A DNA stretch of 64,000 nt. Source: Eledone cirrhosa. Its lineage: Eukaryota > Mollusca > Cephalopoda > Octopoda > Eledonidae. The position numbers and the translations under genes were made by a program. Under the pieces are notes generated by a model. It did not search any database, had not been told where the DNA came from, and was given only the letters and a program-made list of their open reading frames with translations. The stretch lies in assembly GCA_964016885.1 (NCBI GenBank), contig OZ024743.1, positions 181,205,152 to 181,269,151 on the forward strand, written 5' to 3'. The first letter of the stretch is position 1, and each line of letters starts with the position of its first letter. Of this stretch, positions 1-9,829 are shown one piece after another.

Positions 1-2022
1 GACTTCATGGCAGTTCCAAATCCTTTTCACCTCCCACTTTAGGTCCTGGTATCGGTTAATTTTCTCCCTCTCCTTCTCTTGCACTCTCGTGTCGAACGGG
101 CAGGCCACATCCACAATCAGACACGATCTTTTTTCTTTGTCCACAACCACCAGGTCAGGTCTATTGTGTTCCAGTTTTTTGTCCGTCTGTATCCTAAAAT
201 CCCACAGCACCTTCACCTGATCGTTCTCCATCACCGCCTCTGGCCTATGCTCATACCATTTCTCAGAATGTGGTAAATTGTTTACTTTGCACAGGTGCCA
301 GTGGATCACCCTGCCCATCACATCGTGTCTCCAGCCCTTATAGTGGGTCTGGGCTAGGTGTTTACACTCGGACACAATGTGAGCCACAGTCTCCTCTCTC
401 TCTCCACAGATCCTGCACAGTGGGCTAGCCTCCTCCTTGTAAATATGGTGCTTCAACCACTTCGTTTTGAGGGCCTGCTCCTGCGCAACCATTAGCATTC
501 CTTCTGTAGCCTTTTTGAGGTCTCCTCTTCTCAACCAGTGGATCTCTAAATCTGTTTTCTCAAAGAAGGTACTATGAAGGGATTTTCCCTTAAGGCTACT
601 CTTCCTCCTTGATGTTATTTCCTCCTTGGACATCCCCTGGCCTACTGTCCCCTCCTTCAGTACAGCTCTGAGCATTGGCTCCTTACTATAAGTCACGTAT
701 TTGTATAGGTTGTTTTTCTCCATCCGAACACAGTCCTCTATGCTGATAAGACCTCTTCCACCCTCAGATCTCCTTAGGTAGAGTCTATCGACATCACTCC
801 TCTTGTGGAACATGTTGTAGATAGTCAATAGCTTCCTAGTCTTCCTATCCATTTCTTTTTGTTCAGCAACATTCCATCTCAGAATTCCCGCACTGTACCT
901 AATAATAGACACAGCTCGGGAATTTACAGCGCTTATGGCATTTCTGCTGTTCAGATGTGACTTCAATACGCTCCTTACTCTCCGAATGTATTCAGTTCTT
1001 AACAATTCCTTCATTTTTTTGTTCTTTATGCCATCAGCCTCCAGAACGCCCAAATACTTGTATCCTTCCTCAGAGTCAATTTCCTTTATCATCTCACCTG
1101 TTGGTATCTGGATCCCGTTACTTCTGCTCAACCTACCCCTCCTCATCACAATGACTCCACATTTACCAATACCAAACTGCATACATATATCACTGCTGAA
1201 AATACGGACAGTGTCAACAAGCACATCCAACTCCTTCTCGCTTTTCCCGAAGAGCTTAAGATCGTCCATGAAGAGGAGGTGATTGATGGTAAGCTCTCCC
1301 CTTCCCAACTTGTATCCTGCTCTCACTTTTCGCAGCATGATGGTCAAGGGCATCAGGGCAAGGACAAACAACAGAGGGGACAGGCTATCTCCCTGGAAGA
1401 TACCTCTCTTGATCTTCACGCTTCCCAAGGATACTCCAGTTGATGTCAACTCTGTCTCCCAGGACCCCATACTCCTGCCCAGCAGCTGTCTGATGTTATC
1501 TGCCACCCTGAAGATCTCCAGGCTTTTGGTGATCCAAGAATGAGGCACCATGTCAAATGCCTTTCTGTAGTCTATCCATCCCATGGCAAGATCAGTGTGT
1601 CTCCTCCTGCAATTCCCCATTACCATCTTATCAATAAGTAACTGGTCCTTTGTACCACGTGACTTCTTTCGGCATCCTTTCTGTTCGTCCGGTAACAAGT
1701 TGTTTGTGTGGAGGTGATGGTAGATTTCCTCAGACACAATGCTCGTCAACAGTTTCCACATTACGGACAGACATGTGATAGGTCTATAGTTGGTAACATC
1801 ATTACCCTTGATTCGGTCTTTCATTATCAGAACTGTGGTACCTTTTGTCAACCACTCTGGCACCTCACCCGACACCAAGCAGTCATTGAACATGGCCGTC
1901 AGCTTCGGGTGGAGGGATGTTAAATGTTTAATCCAATACCCCTGCACACCATCTGGGCCTGGTGATTTCCAGTTGGTTAGTTTTGGGGCCTGCCCCTTAA
2001 GAGTTTCAACTGTGATACTCAA
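1..2022 (-). CDS. Partial RLE-type LINE ORF, family A copy A1 (RT to RLE)
   Basis: This is the C-terminal half of the single ORF of a non-LTR retrotransposon that would reverse transcribe its RNA at a nick made by its own RLE. It runs off the left edge, so its stop codon is not visible. The minus strand reads through RT motifs (KSPGPDG, WIDYRKAFD, GIFQGDSLSPLLF, the catalytic FMDD) and the CRICGEREETVAHI zinc motif. Compared with A4 at 17860-21252 there is a net 12-base in-frame loss near 530-560, so I see no break. Homology stops at about 2022, just upstream of the RT, so the copy is 5'-truncated. The truncation joins directly to an AAC/ACC-rich tract. R4/Dong membership is inferred from domain order. 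Confidence 0.85.
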   Translation of the reverse strand, partial: MSITVETLKGQAPKLTNWKSPGPDGVQGYWIKHLTSLHPKLTAMFNDCLVSGEVPEWLTKGTTVLIMKDRIKGNDVTNYRPITCLSVMWKLLTSIVSEEIYHHLHTNNLLPDEQKGCRKKSRGTKDQLLIDKMVMGNCRRRHTDLAMGWIDYRKAFDMVPHSWITKSLEIFRVADNIRQLLGRSMGSWETELTSTGVSLGSVKIKRGIFQGDSLSPLLFVLALMPLTIMLRKVRAGYKLGRGELTINHLLFMDDLKLFGKSEKELDVLVDTVRIFSSDICMQFGIGKCGVIVMRRGRLSRSNGIQIPTGEMIKEIDSEEGYKYLGVLEADGIKNKKMKELLRTEYIRRVRSVLKSHLNSRNAISAVNSRAVSIIRYSAGILRWNVAEQKEMDRKTRKLLTIYNMFHKRSDVDRLYLRRSEGGRGLISIEDCVRMEKNNLYKYVTYSKEPMLRAVLKEGTVGQGMSKEEITSRRKSSLKGKSLHSTFFEKTDLEIHWLRRGDLKKATEGMLMVAQEQALKTKWLKHHIYKEEASPLCRICGEREETVAHIVSECKHLAQTHYKGWRHDVMGRVIHWHLCKVNNLPHSEKWYEHRPEAVMENDQVKVLWDFRIQTDKKLEHNRPDLVVVDKEKRSCLIVDVACPFDTRVQEKEREKINRYQDLKWEVKRIWNCHEV

Positions 2023-2612
2023 CAGGAATAACAACACCAACAACACCAACAACAACACCAACAACAATAACAACACCAACAACAACACCAACAACAACAC
2101 CAACATCAATAACAACACCAACAACACCAACAACAACACCAACAACAACACCAACAACAACACCAACAGCAATAACAACGCCAACAACACCAACAACAAC
2201 ACCAACAACAATAACAACACCAACAACACCAACACCAAAAACAATAACACCAACAACACCAACAACAATAACAACACCAACAACACCAACAACACCACCA
2301 ACAGCAGCAATAGCAGCAGCAACAACAACAACAACAATAACAACACCAACAACACCAACAACAACACCAACAACAACATCAACAACAACACCAACAACAA
2401 CACCAACAACAACAACAATAACAACACCAACAACAACACCAAAAACAACAACAATAACAACAACACCAACAACAACACCAACAACAATAACAACACCATC
2501 AACACCACCAACAGCAGCAATAGCAGCAGCAACAACAACACCAACAATAACAACAACAACAATAACAGCAGCAGCAATAACAACAACGACTCCACCAACA
2601 ACAACAACACCT

Positions 2613-2645
<33 letters not shown>

Positions 2646-2775
2646 GCAGCAGCAACAACAACACCAATAACACCAACAACAACAACAACAACAACAACAA
2701 TAACAACAACAACACCAACAACAACAATAACAACACGAATAACAACAACAACACCACCGACAACAACAAAAACTA
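2023..2775. repeat. Long imperfect AAC/ACC trinucleotide tract
   Basis: About 750 bases of AAC triplets are mixed with ACC, AAT and AGC. The tract begins at the truncated 5' edge of RLE copy A1. It creates a long asparagine/threonine plus-strand reading frame that I regard as an artefact. Confidence 0.95.
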
Positions 2776-2951
2776 AAGATATGTTCAGAAGGGAAAAAGA
2801 CTGAATTTTCTGGTCAGGTATTTTTAAAGAAAAGAGAATGAGGCATTAAGGTTAGTTTTAATTTGTTTACAAATTAGAATAATGATTGAAGCGACAGATA
2901 AAATTGATGGAATATTCTCTCAAATAGCAGCAGCAGCAGTAGCAGCTTCTT
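2776..2951. other. Short non-repeat spacer
   Basis: This is AT-rich sequence with no gene I can recognise, ending in a short AGC run. It separates A1 from the (TTA)n tract that begins the main array. Confidence 0.6.
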
Positions 2952-2972
2952 CTTATTATTATTATTATTATT
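2952..2972. repeat. (TTA)n at the 3' end of RLE copy A2
   Basis: A short pure TTA run sits directly at the 3' terminus of the minus-strand A2 element. On the element's sense strand it is a TAA-type tail or target repeat, as at the other family A copies. Confidence 0.9.
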
Positions 2973-3099
2973 GTTGTTATTCCTTGAATCTCAGTCATTG
3001 ATGTTGGTTAACTGGAAAGTCCGTTGGATTGAATATCAAGCCACTACCTGCAGCCTCAGATATTCAGGACGTATCGGAGGGTTCTTGCTGTTCCAAGCA

Positions 3100-6000
3100 A
3101 GCATGCCTTTTGAAGCGTTCCAAAAAGCGTGAAGGGGCCGATTTTCTTTAACCATCCCTGGAAACTTTTGGAGATAGTCCCCAGTTCGCCTATGACAATC
3201 GGATCACTTTGACTTCATGGCAGTTCCAAATCCTTTTCACCTCCCACTTTAGGTCCTGGTATCAGTTAATTTTCTCCCTCTCCTTCTCTTGCACTCTCGT
3301 GTCGAACGGGCAGGCCACATCCACAATCAGACACGATCTTTTTTCTTTGTCCACAACCACCAGGTCAAGTCTATTGTGTTCCAGTTTTTTGTCCGTCTGT
3401 ACCCTAAAATCCCACAGCACCTTCACCTGATCGTTCTCCATCACCGCCTCTGGCCTATGCTCATACCATTTCTCAGAATGTGGTAAATTGTTTACTTTGC
3501 ACAGGTGCCAGTGGATCACCCTGCCCATCACATCGTGTCTCCAGCCCTTGTAGTGGGTCTGGGCTAGGTGTTTACACTCGGACACAATGTGAGCCACAGT
3601 CTCCTCTCTCTCTCCACAGATCCTGCACAGTGGGCTAGCCTCCTCCTTGTAGATATGGTGCTTCAACCACTTCGTTTTGAGGGCCTGCTCCTGCGCAGCC
3701 ATTAGCATTCCTTCTGTAGCCTTTTTGAGGTCTCCTCTTCTCAACCAGTTCCATGTCTGTGGATCTCTAAATTCAGTTTTCTCAAAGAAGGTACTATGAA
3801 GGGATTTTCCCTTAAGGCTGCTCTTCCTCCTTGATGTTATTTCCTCCTTGGACATCCCCTGGCCTACTGTCCCCTCCTTCAGTACAGTTCTGAGCATTGG
3901 CTCCTTACTATAGGTCACGTATTTGTATAGGTTGTTTTTCTCCATCTGAACACAGTCCTCTATGCTGATAAGACCTCTTCCACCCTCAGATCTCCTTAGG
4001 TAGAGTCTATCGACATCACTCCTCTTGTGGAACATGTTGTAGATAGTCAATAGCTTCCTAGTCTTCCTATCCATTTCTTTTTGTTCAGTAACATTCCATC
4101 TCAGAATTCCCGCACTGTACCTAATAATAGACACAGCTCGGGAATTTACTGCGCTTATGGCATTTCTGCTGTTCAGATGTGACTTCAATACGCTCCTTAC
4201 TCTCCGAATGTATTCAGTTCTTAACAATTCCTTCATTTTTTTGTTCTTTATGCCATCAGCCTCCAGAACGCCCAAATACTTGTATCCTTCCTCAGAGTCA
4301 ATTTCCTTTATCATCTCACCTGTTGGTATCTGGATCCCGTTACTTCTGTTCAACCTACCCCTCTTCATCACAATGACTCCACATTTACCAATACCAAACT
4401 GCATACATATATCACTGCTGAAAATACGGACAGTGTCAACAAGCACATCCAACTCCTTCTCGCTTTTCCCGAAGAGCTTAAGTTCGTCCATGAATAGGAG
4501 GTGATTGATGGTAAGCTCTCCCCTTCCCAACTTGTATCCTGCTCTCACTTTTCGCAGCATAATGGTCAAGGGCATCAGGGCAAGGACAAACAACAGAGGG
4601 GACAGGCTATCTCCCTGGAAGATACCTCTCTTGATCTTCACGCTTCCCAAGGATACTCCAGCTGATGTCAACTCTGTCTCCCAGGACCCCATACTCCTGC
4701 CTAGCAACTGTCTGATGTTATCTGCCACCCTGAAGATCTCCAGGCTTTTGGTGATCCAAGAATGAGGCACCATGTCAAATGCCTTTCTGTAGTCTATCCA
4801 TCCCATGGCAAGATCAGTGTGTCTCCTCCTGCAATTCCCCATTACCATCTTATCAATAAGTAACTGGTCCTTTGTACCACGTGACTTCTTTCGGCATCCT
4901 TTCTGTTCGTCCGGTAACAAGTTGTTTGTGTGGAGGTGATGGTAGATTTCCTCAGACACAATGCTCGTCAACAGTTTCCACATTACGGACAGACATGTGA
5001 TAGGTCTATAGTTGGTAACATCATTACCCTTGATTCGGTCTTTCATTATCAGAACTGTGGTACCTTTTGTCAACCACTCTGGCACCTCACCCGACACCAA
5101 GCAGTCATTGAACATGGCCGTCAGCTTCGGGTGGAGGGATGTTAAATGTTTAATCCAATACCCCTGCACACCATCTGGGCCTGGTGATTTCCAGTTGGTT
5201 AGTTTTTTGGCCTGCCCCTTAAGAGTTTCAACTGTGATACTCAAATCAGCTTGTTGTTGTGCCTGCTCACCGATCTCCCTCTGTACTGTCTCAATCCACC
5301 CTGCCTGGACATTATGTCTAACATCCTGCTCCCATATTCCTCTCCAGAATGTTTTAGTTTGCTCCGCCCCAGGGATCAAGTCGTTGCCTCTTTCTTTCCC
5401 CTCAAGCTGTCCAAACAGCATCTTCTGGTTGTTGTCGAAATGCGGTTCTGTTTATACTGACTGACTCTGTTCTCGTATCGCCTGATTTTTGCACTCTTTG
5501 CTACAATGCGTTGCTTCAGTTCCTCTATGGTAATATTTAGCTTTTTCCTCCTAGTTTTGTATTTTATTTCCAGTCTATTTTTAGTGCCTATGTTTTTTAG
5601 TGTCCCATTCAGTAGTGACTCAAGCTTTCCTATGTCATTTCTCATTTCCCCGATTTGCCCACTCAGTCGCTTCTTCCACCACGGCTCTGCTCTTTCTTGT
5701 CTGTTGTTTCCTCTCGCTTTTATACCAAGTAGTTTCCTCACCGTATTTGCTGTTGCTTTGAGGATATTGTTGCACTGGTGAAGGCTCCTCTCCTCAAGGT
5801 ATGGGATGACTTTGTTTACCTTAGCTGTTGTTTCTTTTAACTTTTTCCTGTCTACAAATCTTAGGTTCATAGGTCTCCCACTATCATTGTTCAATTCATC
5901 TACCACTAAATTTAGGATGTCAACCGAATCTTGTCCTAGCACGTCAGCATTCATCTCCTCAGTGGCCGTATCTCTGTTCCATGTATTATTTATCTCAGTA

Positions 6001-6446
6001 TTCAGATCATTGTCTGCTTCGGGTGGTTCCTCCGTTCTCAGGACCTCTTCACCTTCATTTCCCACTGGCTCGCTTGTCTGGCATACTACACCCGCCATCT
6101 CCAAGCCATTCTCTCTGCTCAGTTCCTCCAGTTCCAGCTCGCTTATCCACCCATTAGTTCTTATTACCCGAGCCTGCCCGGCCAATTTTTGTTCATCTAA
6201 TTTAAATAAACCAATCTCGTTCCAGATGTTATGCATCCGTCTCCTGTAGCCCCTCTCCTTGGGGTTACTTTTCAGGTAACATTGCATGACAGTTCTATTT
6301 AATTCTTTCGTCCAGTTGGTTCTGGCCCCTTTCCTTCTTCTCCTTCCTCCAACATCAGCAGTATTTGGTTGACAGTCAGGTTCCTGCTGCTGAGCCAGGG
6401 GGCACCTGTTGGGTGAGAGTCTGTCACATGACGTTCTAGTCTCCAT
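3100..6446 (-). pseudogene. RT/RLE polyprotein of RLE copy A2, frameshifted
   Basis: This is the family A ORF, with the same domains as the intact copy at 17860-21252. It is broken in at least three places. One base is missing near 5437-5440 (GTCGAAATGCGG against GTCGAACATGCGG in A4), which splits the frame into an N-terminal part (from 6446) and an RT-RLE part (from 5421). An Arg codon has become TGA at 3262-3264, inside the RLE. Another base is missing near 3202. The RT also carries FMDE in place of FMDD (LLFMDELKLF), a change in a catalytic aspartate. The copy cannot encode a normal enzyme. Confidence 0.93.
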
Positions 6447-7525
6447 TTCACCGTTATTCGAACTGTTTATGTTCGATATTTAAACACTCTTATCGAGGAT
6501 TGGCGAATGTATGGTTACATAGCCATCTGTGGATCCGCCATTCCACTTGGCCCTTGTGTGGCATTATCACCACTATGTATACGAACATACATAAACAAAT
6601 AAACACACAGGCAGAAAGGGCCCCAAAAATGAATAAGTATAAGTTTCATTGTAATGTAGTGTTCGAATGTCTGACTTAGTTTTTGTTTTTTAAGTTTTAG
6701 TTTTTCCCCCTCTTCTCTGTCCGTCCGCCTGCTTCTCTCTTCATTCTTATTTTCTTTACGCTTTTTGGGTTGTTTTTTTTGTTTTTGTTTTGGTTTTTCT
6801 CTGTTTGTTTTTCTCGTTTTTTGCTGTTGTTGCTGTGCTGCTTTGGTTTTGTTGTTTGTTTTTTCTTTTTTCTTTTGAGTCTATTTATATATTTTGATGC
6901 CTTCCTCTTTTTTAGTAGTAGGGATTCTATAATGTGGTGGCAGCAGCCAGCTGGGAGAAGTGGGTGACTGGCGGCGGTAGCGATACTGAGACAGTGGTGG
7001 TGGTGATGTCGATACCGAGGCAGTGGTGGCGGTGATGTGACCGTATTACTGTAGTGATGGTGCTGTAGCGGTGGTAGCAGTGAAGGAGTGAAGGGCTGGT
7101 GGCGGCGGTGATGGGATAATGGTGGTAATGATGGCCGTAGTGAGCGGTGGTGGTGAAAATGCCGTTATCTGGCTGTTGTGTTTAGTGTACACAGGTGATA
7201 AGGTGGGTGGTGTATCTAGTTTCTGGTGTTGGTGAGTTTGGCTGTTCTATATAGTGTAGACAGAGGAGAGGAGGGGGGGGTTCTTCTTCCATTTATAGCC
7301 ATTTTCTTTTTTGGATATACAGTGTACAATACAAAGTTGAATATTTGAATATTTGAGCCTTATAACAATATATTTGGGGTCCGAATTTTTTGGGGGCTCA
7401 AGCCGGGTGCTTTACGTAGCATTTGTACTAAGAGTTGTTATTTCACAAATGATTTAAATATGTTAAAAATTCAAAACTTACGGGAGCGATTTCATGACCT
7501 CCGCCACCTCGTGCGTCTTCTTCCC
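6447..7525 (-). other. 5' UTR of RLE copy A2
   Basis: This is non-coding sequence upstream of the A2 start codon, nearly identical to 21253-22321 upstream of A4. It includes T-rich runs and a stretch of GGTGGTGATG-like triplets at about 6940-7150. It probably contains the internal promoter, but I see no motif that proves it. Confidence 0.75.

Positions 7526-7586
<61 letters not shown>
7526..7586. repeat. (ATT)n between A2 and T1
   Basis: About 20 perfect ATT units lie between the 5' end of A2 and the 5' end of LINE T1. Together with 13493-13532 they bracket T1, as expected if T1 inserted into a pre-existing (ATT)n tract. Confidence 0.95.
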
Positions 7587-7793
7587 GGCGACCTACTTAG
7601 TAAATCGTATCATCGTGAGCTCCGCAAAGGTTTGTTATTTCCGTTTGTTAAAAATTGTCATTTATGGAAAATTTTATTGTTAACTGTTTATAAGCGCACA
7701 TACATTGTTTTCCGAAAAGGACACCCAAAAAGATTGGGGCCTTGTGCCCAAAATTTTAACTTTTATTATTATCCAAAAATTTCTTTGAAAAAA

Positions 7794-9795
7794 ATGGCTA
7801 ATTCCCCTCTGCACGAAGCAGCTGAAAGCCTTCCTCACAAAATAACACCTCACACCGACACCACCATTGTAAATGTTACTACTTTTGCCAACACAAAAAA
7901 AAATATAAGCAGTAGCAATATTTTAAATTTGTCTCAGGCAGACATTCATTTCCCGCCATTACCAATGACTGCAGGTGTTAAAGCCTCCACCACCACCACC
8001 AGCGCGACAACCACCACCCCCACCACCACCGCGACAACAGAAACAAAAGAAGAAAAAAATAAATTAACTCGTGATGTCGAAATGAAATCAAGCAAAATGG
8101 ACTCTTCCGCACCAAAGACGAATGACGTCACCACCACCACAACTGAAACAAAAATTAAGATTAACACAAATAACGATAGCAACAACAACAACAATGACAT
8201 TATAAAACCGACCCTCAGTTTCGCCATCGTAGCAAAACAATTCGAAGCGTTCACGGTAACTCAAGAAGATTTAGAAAATGCCAAACAAATGGTAAAGAAA
8301 GATGGGTACAGGGTCAGCCTCACCCCCCCCCCCCCCCACCTAATAAAATGGAGCATCGGCGCCTGTGCACCGTGTCGTATAGAACAATAAATGTAAAATC
8401 GCGCCGAGTGGAACGGGCATCCGAGTCCCAAATCCAAAAAGCTTTGGGACATGTGTGGGCAAGAAAAACCCACATCAGACGTGGGCAAAAGTATGGAACC
8501 GTGGATGTGTTCTTTGAAACACCAGAGGAGGCTAGAGAACACTCCATGGCCCCATTAAAAAGTGACGACCTCACACTCGTCCCAAGCTATTGTGGCCAGA
8601 GACTCGTAAAGATCAGGGTCACCCACGTTCCACCGGCCATCGAAATTCCCTGGCTAATAGCGGCTGTCCTCGCCGGCATCGAAGCCAACACGAAAATAAT
8701 AGCAGTAGCAAAAGAAAAGCAGGAAAACTGGTCCGGATCTGGGATGGAGCTCCTGATCCAAGCGGACCAAAAAAGCATTGAGGAGATCCCAGAGGTAATA
8801 GACCTCACTGACGGCAGACACCTCACGGTAATTGTCGAGGGCAGAAGACCTAGGTGTGTCGTTTGTGGTGAAGGAACCCACCTAAGGGCTTTCTGCCCTC
8901 AGGCTAAAAGGTTGAGGCCACCTCTCCTACCCACCCCAGTGACACAACCATCAACACCACCAGTAGCAGAGATGGCAGCAACAACTGTAGCAGCAACAAC
9001 AGAAGCAACTATAACAGCAACAAACCCAGCAACAGTAGCAAAACCAACACCACTACCACCACCAGCAAAACCAACACCACCACCACCCAACGCTTCAGAA
9101 CTAGCACCAGCGCCTACACCATCCACCACACCACAACCAAAACTAACGGCTGTGGAGGATTTTCCACTCCCCGGCCTATCACAACTGGATACAGATTGTG
9201 ACGACGAGGAGTGCGAAACGATATCCGGAAAAAAAAAAGAAACCAAAAAAGAAAAAATTCTCTTCCTTCCCCCTCCAAAAACAAAATACAGAGGGAAACA
9301 AATAAACTAAGAAACAAAAAAGTTAGGACAGATATGCCACCATCCACACCAGCATCACCAACCCCATCAACCCAAACACCAACACCATCACCATCATTAA
9401 CTCCAACACCACCATCACCTACACCACAAAAGTCACCAAAATGCGAAACAGAAACAAACCCAAAACAAACGCAAACAAAAGAAAACAACCAAAACGATAC
9501 ACACTACACAGCATTAAATTTGAACAACAAGCCATTATTACACTACATCCAACACAACACCAGCATCACAGAAAAAGACTACACAACAACCCAAAAATTC
9601 ACACCACCTCCACACATACAAATCACTCGCATCACACAGAAAACGTACATGACACTAAAACAAAAATTCCCCAAAGACATCGGAGACTTCCGACAAGCAC
9701 TCTCCAGGAGGATTTATAAGGACATCCTTCCTGAGGAGGCCACAAGCAGTGAAAAGGATGGAAAAGCCGTCCTTCCCCTACGAGAAGTAAGGTAA
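7794..9795 (+). pseudogene. ORF1 (gag-like, CCHC) of LINE T1, two homopolymer frameshifts
   Basis: ORF1 is the RNA-binding partner protein that coats the LINE transcript. The start MANSPLHEAAESLPHK at 7794 matches T2. Visible parts are a Thr-rich low-complexity N-terminus, a conserved central domain from about 8348 (HRRLCTVSYRTINVK onward), one zinc knuckle C-x2-C-x4-H-x4-C (CVVCGEGTHLRAFC, near 8860-8900), a Thr/Pro-rich linker and a basic C-terminus ending LPLREVR. The frame breaks at a 15-C run (about 8323-8337) and again at a 10-A run (about 9229-9238; 11 A in T2). The C run is out of frame in both copies, so slippage or assembly error is possible. The reading is otherwise open. Confidence 0.88.
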
Positions 9796-9829
9796 GTGGT
9801 CTTTCCCATCTTTTCCACTCCTTTTCAAC

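Larger units (their letters stand above)
2973..7525 (-). mobile_element. RLE-type LINE, family A copy A2 (near full length)
   Basis: This is a full-length or near full-length minus-strand copy of about 4.55 kb. It has a short 3' UTR (2973-3100), a broken ORF and a 5' UTR of about 1.1 kb (6447-7525) rich in GGT/GAT-like triplets. Its 3' terminus (TTGAATCTCAGTCATTG on the plus strand) is shared with A3, A4 and A5. Its 5' terminus (GATTTCATGACCTCC on the plus strand) is shared with A4 and A6. Both ends abut (TTA)n runs. The same architecture in A4 supports these boundaries. Confidence 0.9.

Noticed and set aside
1790..2776. 328-codon Asn/Thr-rich plus-strand frame
   Set aside because: Its first part is antisense to the RLE element A1 and the rest is translation of the AAC/ACC tract.
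7494..7793. N-terminal extension of the T1 ORF1 frame with a poly-Ile run
   Set aside because: It is translation of the (ATT)n tract and 5' UTR. The start at 7794 is conserved in T2.
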